A DNA stretch of 8,260 bases. It comes from Rhodospirillaceae bacterium CCH5-H10. GTDB taxonomy: Bacteria; Pseudomonadota; Alphaproteobacteria; Reyranellales; Reyranellaceae. Of the stretch, positions 1-5,970 are shown in pieces (position 1 is the first letter of the stretch; every line of letters begins with the position of its first letter). Below the pieces are notes generated by a model. It had not been told where the DNA came from. It saw only the letters and a program-made list of their open reading frames with translations, and did not search any database. The stretch covers positions 1-8,260 of the forward strand of contig LSKJ01000082.1 in the NCBI GenBank assembly GCA_001557035.1. Reading direction: 5' to 3'. Made by a program: the position numbers and the translations under genes.

Positions 1-30
1 GGCGCGATCATTGTCTGCATCGAACGAAGA

Positions 31-50
31 CGCGCCACTGGAGTGGCGCG
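31..50 (-). terminator. Rho-independent terminator candidate for the minus-strand operon
   Basis: A perfect inverted repeat, CGCGCCACT at 31-39 and AGTGGCGCG at 42-50, leaves only two bases at the centre. As RNA it would fold into an 8-bp GC-rich stem with a four-base loop. It starts 39 nt past the stop codon of the substrate-binding protein gene. Reading leftward, the stem is followed by TCTTCGTTCG, a moderately U-rich tail rather than a clean U-run. Position and perfect pairing fit an intrinsic terminator for the four-gene operon. The weak U tract leaves room for a processing or stabilising hairpin instead. Confidence 0.65.
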
Positions 51-88
51 CCCCCAGCACGACGCGATTCGATGTCACCCCGAAGCCC

Positions 89-1315
89 TTAGAGCTTCGG
101 CTTGGGGAATACCGCCTTGGCGGAAGCGAACTCCGCCGGGGCGATGACCTCGATCTCGCCCTTGAGCGACTGCATGGTCGCCGGCCGCCCGCCCTCGTTC
201 TGTCCGTTGACGAACTTCGTCGGCCCGTAGGGCATCAGCTCGGCCTTGAAGGTCGAGGCGGCCAGCGCCGCGATGAGCTTCTCCTTGTCGGCAGAGCCCG
301 CCTTCTCCAGCGCATCGGCCAGCAGCATGACGTTGCTGTAGGTGAGGTAGACCTCGAAGGTGAACAGCGCGCCGGCGGCCTCGACCCGCTTCTTCAGCGC
401 CTGGGCCTGCGGGCTCTTCGGATTGTACCAGTGGTTCACGTCCATCATGTACTGGGAGACGTCGGGCATCTCCTTGACGAACTTGTAGTTGAAGCCGCCG
501 CCGAGGATCGAGAAGAAGCCCGCGACGTTGACCTTCTGCTGGTAGAGCGTGCGCGCCAGCAGCATGTATTCGTTGCCGTAGTTCGACATCATGACGATGT
601 CGGGCGCCAGCGAGCGGATGCGCAGCGCGATGTTGTCGAAGTTGCGCGTCGGATTGTCGTGCGCGATCAGCTCCTTCGCCGCGATGCCGATCGAGGGCAG
701 CTTGGTGGCCAGCAGCTTGGCCGTGCCGGTGCCGAACTCGCCCGATTCGTGGACGATCACCGCGGTCTTGGCGACGCCGTTGGCCGCCTTGTTCAGCGCG
801 CCCAGCGAAGCGATGCCGTCGTCGACGCAGACGCCGAAGCCCGGCTTCAGGCGAAACACGTTCTTGAGGCCGCGGCTCATCAGCAGGTCGGAGGCGCCGA
901 CATCCACGAGGAACGGCGTGCCGTACTTGGCGGCCGCTTGGCTGGCGGCGATGCCGACCGGGCTTTGGAAGCAGCCGATATAGGCGGCCACGCCCTGCTC
1001 GTTCATCTTCTCGACTTCGCTGACGCCGACCTCGACCTTGGACTGGCTGTCGCCCAGCAGGGCTTCGAGTTTGGCGCCGCCCATCGACTTGATGCCGCCG
1101 GCCTTGTTCACGTCCTCGATCGCCATCGTGCCGCCCAGCCGGCTCTGCTGGCCGTTGTAGGCGACGAAGCCGGTGACGGGATGGATCATGCCGACTTTGA
1201 CGGCGGCGGGCTGGGCGCCGACCAGGGAAGGCGCGGCGACCGCTCCGGTGGCCAATGCCGTGCTGCCGGCGAGAAAGGTCCGGCGCGAAACCGCAGACGT
1301 GCGTTGCTTGGTCAT
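89..1315 (-). CDS. Tat-exported ABC transporter substrate-binding protein, branched-chain amino acid (LivK) type
   Basis: This 408-residue protein is a periplasmic ligand-binding component of an ABC importer of the Leu/Ile/Val-binding family (periplasmic binding protein type 1 fold). The N-terminus carries a twin-arginine signal, SRRTFLAG at residues 10-17, then an Ala-rich stretch and a likely cleavage site after VGA34, so it should be exported folded. The mature part starts with the family pattern VKVGMIHPVTG (39-49). GTPF (132-135) and FRLKPGFG (154-161) follow in the usual order. Two cysteines (115 and 163) could form a disulfide. The ATG at 1315 is chosen because GGGAGG (1321-1326) lies 5 nt upstream and the Tat signal begins there. 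It is the last gene of the operon, 16 nt after the MmgE/PrpD stop. No permease or ATPase gene is in the window. The family also binds amides, urea and aromatic acids, so the ligand cannot be read from the sequence; the context suggests a purine-related compound. Confidence 0.9.
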   Translation of the reverse strand: MTKQRTSAVSRRTFLAGSTALATGAVAAPSLVGAQPAAVKVGMIHPVTGFVAYNGQQSRLGGTMAIEDVNKAGGIKSMGGAKLEALLGDSQSKVEVGVSEVEKMNEQGVAAYIGCFQSPVGIAASQAAAKYGTPFLVDVGASDLLMSRGLKNVFRLKPGFGVCVDDGIASLGALNKAANGVAKTAVIVHESGEFGTGTAKLLATKLPSIGIAAKELIAHDNPTRNFDNIALRIRSLAPDIVMMSNYGNEYMLLARTLYQQKVNVAGFFSILGGGFNYKFVKEMPDVSQYMMDVNHWYNPKSPQAQALKKRVEAAGALFTFEVYLTYSNVMLLADALEKAGSADKEKLIAALAASTFKAELMPYGPTKFVNGQNEGGRPATMQSLKGEIEVIAPAEFASAKAVFPKPKL

Positions 1316-1320
1316 GAAAA

Positions 1321-1326
1321 CCTCCC
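1321..1326 (-). promoter_or_regulatory. Strong ribosome binding site of the substrate-binding protein
   Basis: GGGAGG on the minus strand lies 5 nt before the ATG at 1315, inside the 16-nt gap after the MmgE/PrpD stop. It is the best Shine-Dalgarno sequence in the window. This fits the high expression usual for periplasmic binding proteins relative to the enzymes encoded upstream in the same message. Confidence 0.75.
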
Positions 1327-1331
1327 GGCAA

Positions 1332-2666
1332 TCAACGAGCGAAGATCGAGCGTATGTCGGCAACCCTGTCCAAAGCGAGAATCTTCTTCCGCATGTCGTC
1401 GGCAACGTCGTGAGGCAACATCCGTGCCGTCAGCGAGAAGTATTTGCCGGTGAGTTCGTCGCGCGAATAGGGATCCTGGTCATCGCCGCGATTGGCCTCG
1501 ACGGCGGCGGTGAGCGTGCGGCCGTCGCGCAGCCGGACGTCGACGCGGGCCGGCCGGAATTGCGGCAGCCGGGCCGTCATCGCCTTGTCCTCGACCACGA
1601 AGACGCGCTTGGCCAGCGACTGGACCTTCTCGTCACGGATCGCGTCCCAGGTGAAATTCTCGACGCGGGAGGAGCCGCGCACGAGGCGCGTCGCCACGGC
1701 GAAGGGCACCGAGAACTTGCCGGCCAGCGTGTTGCGCGGCGCCTGGTCGTCGAGCTCGGCGGCATAGAGATAGCTCGTGACGTCGATCCGCTCGACCGCA
1801 TCGGCCGTCACCGCTTCGCGCGCCAGCAGCGTGTCCAGGGCGTCCAGGGCGCCGTGATTGTAGCGGCAGCAGGAATGGAGCTTGAAATAGTTCTGGTCGA
1901 TCTGCCAGTCGCGGCCCAGCCCGTCGATCATGCGCGCCGTGTCGAAGCGCTCGGACACGACCTTGCCGAACACGCTGGACAGACCATCGCGCTCGCCGAT
2001 GAAGCCGGCCTCGATCAGGTCGATCGCCATGAGCGCCATGCGGTTCGAGATGCCGGCATAGGCGTTCCGTACCGTGCCGCCCTCCAGCATCGTGCGCTTG
2101 GAGGAGGCGAGCGTGAGCGACGAAGCGACGTTGATCGTCTCGCGGATCTGCGCTGCGTCGTAGCCCAGCAGCTTCGCCACGGCGACGGCGGCGCCTACCG
2201 TTCCCCAGGTGCCGTGCGGGTGCATGTCGGGCCGCATCGCGGCGGCGATGCCGATGCGGGCGCCGATCTCGTAGCCCAGGATCAGTGCCTCCATCACGGC
2301 CTTGCCGGACAGGCCCCTGATCTCGGCCAGGGCCCAGACGGCCGGCAGGGCATGGATCGAGGGATGGCCCTTGGCGAAGCGGTTGCCTTCGTCCATTTCG
2401 AGGAAGGTGCCGGCGGTGCCGTTGAGGAACGCCGCGGCGGCCGACACGGCCGTCTTGCCGGTTCCCATCACCGAGGCCTCGCCGACCGGGCTGACGGTCA
2501 GCTTGGCGGTGAGGGCCTGCATCTCGGGTTCGGCCGCGCCGCCCACGATGGCGCCGATCGTATCGAGGACGACATAGGACGTCTGCTCGACCGTGGCGGG
2601 CTTAAGGGACTCCAGACGGAAGCCCGCGATGAATTCCGCGAGCGTATCGAGCCAGAACTGGGTCAC
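1332..2666 (-). CDS. MmgE/PrpD family protein
   Basis: This is a complete 444-residue member of the MmgE/PrpD family, which includes 2-methylcitrate dehydratase, cis-aconitate decarboxylase and many uncharacterised catabolic enzymes. The visible family pattern, in order, is: N-terminal helix LAEFIAGF (9-16), VVLDTIGAIVGG (32-43), NGTAGTFLEMDEGN (82-95), GHPSIHALP (100-108), HPHGTWG (149-155), KLHSCCRYNHGALDAL (from 262) and GKFSVPFAVA in the C-terminal lid domain. The length is usual for the family. The chosen start is GTG at 2666, because the family N-terminus begins just after it and no in-frame ATG lies close upstream. The GTG follows the preceding TGA (2674-2672) by 5 nt, with no good Shine-Dalgarno sequence, so translational coupling is likely. 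An upstream extension to 2930 would overlap the deacetylase gene and is not supported. The exact reaction is unknown; the setting suggests action on an organic acid from N-heterocycle breakdown rather than methylcitrate, as no prpB or prpC is nearby. Confidence 0.9.
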   Translation of the reverse strand: MTQFWLDTLAEFIAGFRLESLKPATVEQTSYVVLDTIGAIVGGAAEPEMQALTAKLTVSPVGEASVMGTGKTAVSAAAAFLNGTAGTFLEMDEGNRFAKGHPSIHALPAVWALAEIRGLSGKAVMEALILGYEIGARIGIAAAMRPDMHPHGTWGTVGAAVAVAKLLGYDAAQIRETINVASSLTLASSKRTMLEGGTVRNAYAGISNRMALMAIDLIEAGFIGERDGLSSVFGKVVSERFDTARMIDGLGRDWQIDQNYFKLHSCCRYNHGALDALDTLLAREAVTADAVERIDVTSYLYAAELDDQAPRNTLAGKFSVPFAVATRLVRGSSRVENFTWDAIRDEKVQSLAKRVFVVEDKAMTARLPQFRPARVDVRLRDGRTLTAAVEANRGDDQDPYSRDELTGKYFSLTARMLPHDVADDMRKKILALDRVADIRSIFAR

Positions 2667-2671
2667 GCGGA

Positions 2672-3598
2672 TCAGCCCATCATCGTTTCGCGATAGTGCC
2701 TGGCCACCTCGCCCGGCGTCGCCTGCCAGACGTTGCCGAACCGCTCGACGCGGCGTAGGGCCTCGTCGAGATACCTGATCCGGTGCGCCATGCCCATCAG
2801 CCAGGGATGGATCGACAGGTTGAACACTTGGCCGCCCTCGTGATGCAGCAGCTCGAACGCGTCGCCCACGAGGTCGGGATAGCGCGTGGTGTTGATGCGC
2901 CGCAGCCAGAGCTGCTGCACGTCGTCCCATTCGGGCTGGTTGGGCAGCGAGACGAATTTCCGGCCGTCGCCGACATGCATCGGATAGGGCTGGTCGTCGT
3001 TGGGCCAGTCGAGGACGTAGTCGAGACCCGCATCGGCCAGCAGCTTCGGCGTACGCTGGCTCTCGCCGAATTCCTGGCCGAGCCAGCCTTTTGGCGCGAC
3101 GCCGGTCGCTTTCTCGATCGCAGCGATCGAGGTCGCGATCTCGGCCTTCTCCTCGGCCTCGCTCATCTTCGAGCTGATCATGCGGTTGGCCGAGACGCCG
3201 TGGCCGATGATCTCGTAGTTCCGCTTCCTGAATTGCTCCATCAGGAACGGATAGCGCTCTGCCGCCATCGCATTGACCGCGACGCCGGCGCGGATCTGGT
3301 AGCGGTCGAGCACGTCGAGGACGCGGAAGATGCCGGTGCGGTTGCCGTATTCGCGCTGCGTCCAGGTCCGGTAGTCGGGATGATAGGTGCCGAACTCGCC
3401 GGTGAAGCGACTGTCCTTCACCACGCCGTCGGGCGGCAGCAGCTCGTAGTACTCGAGGTGCAGCACGACATAGAAGGCGACGCGGGCGTTGCGCGGCCAG
3501 GCGAGCTTGGGCCGCTTGGGATACGGCACAAAATCGTACCAGGGATTGTCCATCCCGGCGGGCAGCGGCGGCGGGTTCTTGGAGATGGGCGCGCTCAT
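2672..3598 (-). CDS. PuuE-like polysaccharide deacetylase family protein, paralog 2 (diverged)
   Basis: This 308-residue protein has the NodB-homology (carbohydrate esterase 4) fold. It resembles PuuE, the cofactor-independent allantoinase, more than true sugar deacetylases. Seen in order: PKLAWPRNARVA (30-41), LEYYE (48-52), EYGNRTGIFRVLDVLD (83-98), GHGVSANRM (132-140), GWLGQEFGESQRTPKLL (171-187), DWPNDDQP (197-204) and SIHPWLMGMAHR (262-273). The classic CE4 metal motifs (TFDDG, HxxxH) are missing, as in PuuE. It is clearly homologous to its upstream neighbour but differs at key places: GHGV instead of SHGY, and PNQPEWDD (219-226) instead of PYSMDLND. The ATG at 3598 comes one base after the upstream TGA, with AAAGGA about 8 nt before it, so translation is coupled. 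A second ATG at 3553 has no ribosome binding site. A cyclic amidase or amide hydrolase of unknown substrate is the best guess. Confidence 0.9.
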   Translation of the reverse strand: MSAPISKNPPPLPAGMDNPWYDFVPYPKRPKLAWPRNARVAFYVVLHLEYYELLPPDGVVKDSRFTGEFGTYHPDYRTWTQREYGNRTGIFRVLDVLDRYQIRAGVAVNAMAAERYPFLMEQFRKRNYEIIGHGVSANRMISSKMSEAEEKAEIATSIAAIEKATGVAPKGWLGQEFGESQRTPKLLADAGLDYVLDWPNDDQPYPMHVGDGRKFVSLPNQPEWDDVQQLWLRRINTTRYPDLVGDAFELLHHEGGQVFNLSIHPWLMGMAHRIRYLDEALRRVERFGNVWQATPGEVARHYRETMMG

Positions 3599-3599
3599 G

Positions 3600-4499
3600 T
3601 CAGGCGTCCTTTCCGAGATGCTGCTGATAGGGTTTCAGCCCGTTCGCCGTGTACCAGTCGTGGATCTCCTCGGCGGTGCAGACCCAGGCATCCTTGTGCT
3701 TGCGGATGTAGGACAGCGCCCGGTCGAGATGCTTCAGCCGGTGCGGCGCACCCATCATGTAGGGATGCAGCGCAATGCACATGACGCGACCGTTCTCGCC
3801 GCCCTCGCGATAGACCGTGTCGAAATGGTCGATGATCATCTGGGCGAACTCCTCCGCCTCGACCGGCTGGCGGTAGATCATCGCGTCGTTGAGGTCCATC
3901 GAGTAGGGAACGTGGATCAGCGGACCGTGCTTGGTCGCGAGCGGCGTCGGCTGGTCGTCGTGGTAGAAATCGCAGAAATAATCGAGGCCGGCTTCCTTCA
4001 CGAGATCGGGCGTGTTCAGCGTGTTGGACACGGCCGGCGAGAACCAGCCGCGCAGCTTGCGGCCGGTGAGGCGCAGATGCGTCGCCTTGCTGTGCTCGAT
4101 GACATCGCGCTCCTCCTGCTCGCTGTAGCCCCAGTGATAGCGCGTGTTGAAGTAGCCGTGGCTCATGTACTCCCAGCGCCGAGCCTCCATGGCTTCCAGG
4201 ATCTCGGGGTACATCTCGATCACCGACATCGAGAGCGAGACGGTGCAGCGGATGGAGTGCTTGTCCAGCACCTCGAACATGCGCCACAGGCCGACCCGGT
4301 TGCCGTAGTCGCGGCCGCCATAGCCCAGCACGTCGGGATGCGGCATGCGCGGCCACGGGTTGCGCACGCGGACCTCGGCCGGAATGTATTCGTAGTGCTC
4401 GATGTTGGGGCAGACCCAGACCGCCACGCGCGCATTGTTGGGCCAGGATAGTTTCGGTCGTTCGACGATCGGGGAATAGCCGAAACGGTAGGGGTCCAT
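3600..4499 (-). CDS. PuuE-like polysaccharide deacetylase family protein, paralog 1 (allantoinase-like)
   Basis: This 299-residue protein is the first gene of the leftward operon and the closer of the pair to PuuE allantoinase, which hydrolyses allantoin to allantoate. Visible motifs: PKLSWPNNARVAVWV (15-29), NIEHYE (32-37), YGNRVGLWRMFEVLD (65-79), SHGYFNTRY (113-121), GWFSPAVSNTLNTPDLV (151-167), DFYHDDQP (177-184), VPYSMDLNDAM (197-207) and ALHPYMMGAPHR (243-254). These match, block for block, the PuuE pattern as I recall it (SHGY, the GW...NT..LV block, the D.YDDDLP block, IPYT.D.NDM, and a late LH). No CE4 zinc triad is seen. The ATG at 4499 is preceded at 8 nt by the purine run AAAGAAAGAG (4508-4517). 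An ATG nine codons upstream at 4526 is possible but has no ribosome binding site. A related activity on another cyclic ureide or amide cannot be excluded. Confidence 0.9.
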   Translation of the reverse strand: MDPYRFGYSPIVERPKLSWPNNARVAVWVCPNIEHYEYIPAEVRVRNPWPRMPHPDVLGYGGRDYGNRVGLWRMFEVLDKHSIRCTVSLSMSVIEMYPEILEAMEARRWEYMSHGYFNTRYHWGYSEQEERDVIEHSKATHLRLTGRKLRGWFSPAVSNTLNTPDLVKEAGLDYFCDFYHDDQPTPLATKHGPLIHVPYSMDLNDAMIYRQPVEAEEFAQMIIDHFDTVYREGGENGRVMCIALHPYMMGAPHRLKHLDRALSYIRKHKDAWVCTAEEIHDWYTANGLKPYQQHLGKDA

Positions 4500-4507
4500 C
4501 CGGAACG

Positions 4508-4517
4508 CTCTTTCTTT
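4508..4517 (-). promoter_or_regulatory. Ribosome binding site deciding the start of PuuE-like paralog 1
   Basis: The minus-strand purine run AAAGAAAGAG ends 8 nt before the ATG at 4499. The alternative ATG at 4526 has only pyrimidine-rich sequence (CACTCTCC) before it. This favours the shorter protein, whose N-terminus also lines up with the paralog's MDNPWYDF segment. Confidence 0.45.
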
Positions 4518-4533
4518 GGTTGGCATGGAGAGT

Positions 4534-4547
4534 GCAACACGGGTTGC
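4534..4547. repeat. Short inverted repeat, candidate operator
   Basis: Five-base arms GCAAC and GTTGC surround ACGG in the middle of the divergent intergenic region. The symmetry is perfect but short, so chance is possible in GC-rich DNA. Its placement between two divergent units that look functionally linked makes it the best operator candidate here. Confidence 0.3.
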
Positions 4548-4578
4548 GTCGCACTTCAACGCCCACCATCCTGTTCGC

Positions 4579-5970
4579 ATGGCGGACAACATTCGCTTCA
4601 CGCTCAACGACACGCCCGTGGACGTCGCCGGCCTCTCGCCGATGACGACGCTGCTCGACTGGCTGCGCGACCATCGCGGCCTGCGCGGGACCAAGGAAGG
4701 CTGCGCCGAAGGCGATTGCGGCGCCTGCACCGTGGTGCTGGAGCGCGACGGCCGGCGCGAGGCGATCAACGCCTGCATCGTGCTGCTGGGCCAGGTCGAC
4801 GGCCAGTCGGTGCGCACGGTCGAGGGCTTGCGCGGCGCCGACGGCGGACCGCATCCGGTGCAGACGGCGATGGCCGAGGCCGACGCCACGCAGTGCGGCT
4901 TCTGCACTCCGGGCTTCGTCATGTCGGCGGTGGCCTATGCCGGCAGCGGCGAGCCGGCGGAGCCCGATGCGATCCATGATGCTCTGGCCGGCAATCTCTG
5001 CCGCTGCACCGGCTACCGGCCGATCGTGGAGGCGATGACGCGGATCGCAGGCCTGACCGTCGAACCGCCGCCCGCCGCGCCGTCCCGTACGCGGTCGGTC
5101 GCCTTCGACGGCGCCGGTGGGGTCGCCTTCTTCGCGCCGCGCTCACTCGCGGAAGCCTTGGCGCTGCGGGCCGAGCATCCCGATGCGTTGCTGCTGTCCG
5201 GCGGCACCGATCTCGGCCTGCTGGCCAGTCGCGCGCGCAAGCCGCCGAAGGCCGTGATCCACCTCGCGCATTTGACGGAACTGACGGCGATCTCGACGAC
5301 CGGCGACCGGATCACCATCGGGGCGGCGGCCACCTACGGCGACGCAGCGCCAACCCTGATCGCGGCCTTTCCCGCGCTGCGGCCGTACCTGTCGCGGCTG
5401 GGCTCACGGCAGATCCGCAACATGGGCACGATCGGCGGCAACATCGGCACGGCCTCGCCGATCGGCGACATGCCGCCGGTCCTGCTGGCGCTGGAAGCGA
5501 GCCTGACGCTGGTGTCGACGCGAGGTGCCCGCGAAATCCCGCTCGACGACTTCTTCCTCGACTATCGCAAGACTGCGCTGGCGCCGGACGAAATCATCCA
5601 GAGCATTTCCATGCCGCGCTTGTGGGAGGGCGAGAGCTTCCATTGCGACAAGGTGAGCAAGCGCCGCGACCAGGATATCTCGACCGTCGCCGGCGCCTAC
5701 AGGGTGCGCATCCGCAACGGCAGGATCGAGGATGCGCGGCTGGCGTTCGGCGGCATGGCGGCGACGCCGCGCCGGGCGCGTGCGGCCGAGGCGGCGTTGC
5801 TGAAGGATGGCTTTGCGGCGGCTGCCGATGCCATCGCCACGGATTTCAAGCCGGTCGACGACTGGCGCGGCTCGGCGTCCTATCGCCTGCAGGTCGCGGC
5901 CAACCTGCTGCGGCGGCTGGAGCTGCGCCTCGCCGATCCGGGGCGCGTGCTGGAAGTCGAGGCGCTGTGA
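4579..5970 (+). CDS. xdhA: Xanthine dehydrogenase small subunit (2x[2Fe-2S], FAD)
   Basis: This 463-residue subunit carries electrons from the molybdenum centre through two [2Fe-2S] clusters to FAD, and on to NAD+ in typical XDH. Residues 1-75 are a plant-type ferredoxin domain with GCAEGDCGACT (41-51) and Cys66. Residues 76-160 are the second [2Fe-2S] domain with QCGFCTPG (105-112) and NLCRCTGYRP (139-148). The FAD domain of the CO-dehydrogenase flavoprotein type follows, with LLSGGTDL (205-212), SRQIRNMGTIGGNIG ending near 289, and ASPIGDMPP directly after. All eight expected cluster cysteines are present and the length is normal for a bacterial XdhA. The ATG at 4579 is chosen because the ferredoxin fold begins at once (IRFTLND). 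An ATG at 4525 would add 18 residues of no family character. Neither start has a clear Shine-Dalgarno sequence. The gene overlaps the molybdenum subunit gene by 4 nt. Confidence 0.94.
   Translation: MADNIRFTLNDTPVDVAGLSPMTTLLDWLRDHRGLRGTKEGCAEGDCGACTVVLERDGRREAINACIVLLGQVDGQSVRTVEGLRGADGGPHPVQTAMAEADATQCGFCTPGFVMSAVAYAGSGEPAEPDAIHDALAGNLCRCTGYRPIVEAMTRIAGLTVEPPPAAPSRTRSVAFDGAGGVAFFAPRSLAEALALRAEHPDALLLSGGTDLGLLASRARKPPKAVIHLAHLTELTAISTTGDRITIGAAATYGDAAPTLIAAFPALRPYLSRLGSRQIRNMGTIGGNIGTASPIGDMPPVLLALEASLTLVSTRGAREIPLDDFFLDYRKTALAPDEIIQSISMPRLWEGESFHCDKVSKRRDQDISTVAGAYRVRIRNGRIEDARLAFGGMAATPRRARAAEAALLKDGFAAAADAIATDFKPVDDWRGSASYRLQVAANLLRRLELRLADPGRVLEVEAL

Larger units (their letters stand above)
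4500..4578. promoter_or_regulatory. Divergent intergenic region between the deacetylase operon and xdhAB
   Basis: These 79 bp separate the two divergent operons and must carry both promoters unless these lie inside the genes. The clearest structure is the inverted repeat GCAAC-ACGG-GTTGC at 4534-4547, with a further GTGC (4532-4535) and GCAC (4551-4554) flanking pair, a plausible operator shared by both units. On the plus strand a weak hexamer pair, TTGCGT (4544-4549) and CATCCT (4567-4572) with a 17-nt spacer, would start RNA close to the xdhA ATG. Each hexamer matches the sigma-70 consensus at only three positions, so the promoter assignment is tentative. No regulator gene is in the window. 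Confidence 0.4.

Noticed and set aside
11..1453. A 480-codon plus-strand open frame across the binding protein gene
   Set aside because: Its product is biased in Arg, Leu, Asp and Gly with no domain, and it overlaps a gene with a clear Tat signal, ribosome binding site and family motifs on the other strand.
1173..2696. A 507-codon plus-strand open frame across the MmgE/PrpD gene
   Set aside because: It is antisense to a conserved enzyme and its composition follows GC codon bias; no motif was seen.
2667..2930. Longer N-terminus for the MmgE/PrpD protein
   Set aside because: The added 88 residues overlap the 3' end of PuuE-like paralog 2 in another frame and are Arg/Ala-rich; the family N-terminal helix starts right after GTG 2666.
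4499..4922. Longer N-terminus for PuuE-like paralog 1, extending to 4922
   Set aside because: The extension would run antisense through the xdhA iron-sulfur domains, has no family similarity, and a supported start exists at 4499.
3595..4977. A 460-codon minus-strand open frame in another reading frame of the PuuE-like gene
   Set aside because: It runs into xdhA on the opposite strand and its translation lacks the conserved blocks found in the frame annotated as PuuE-like paralog 1.
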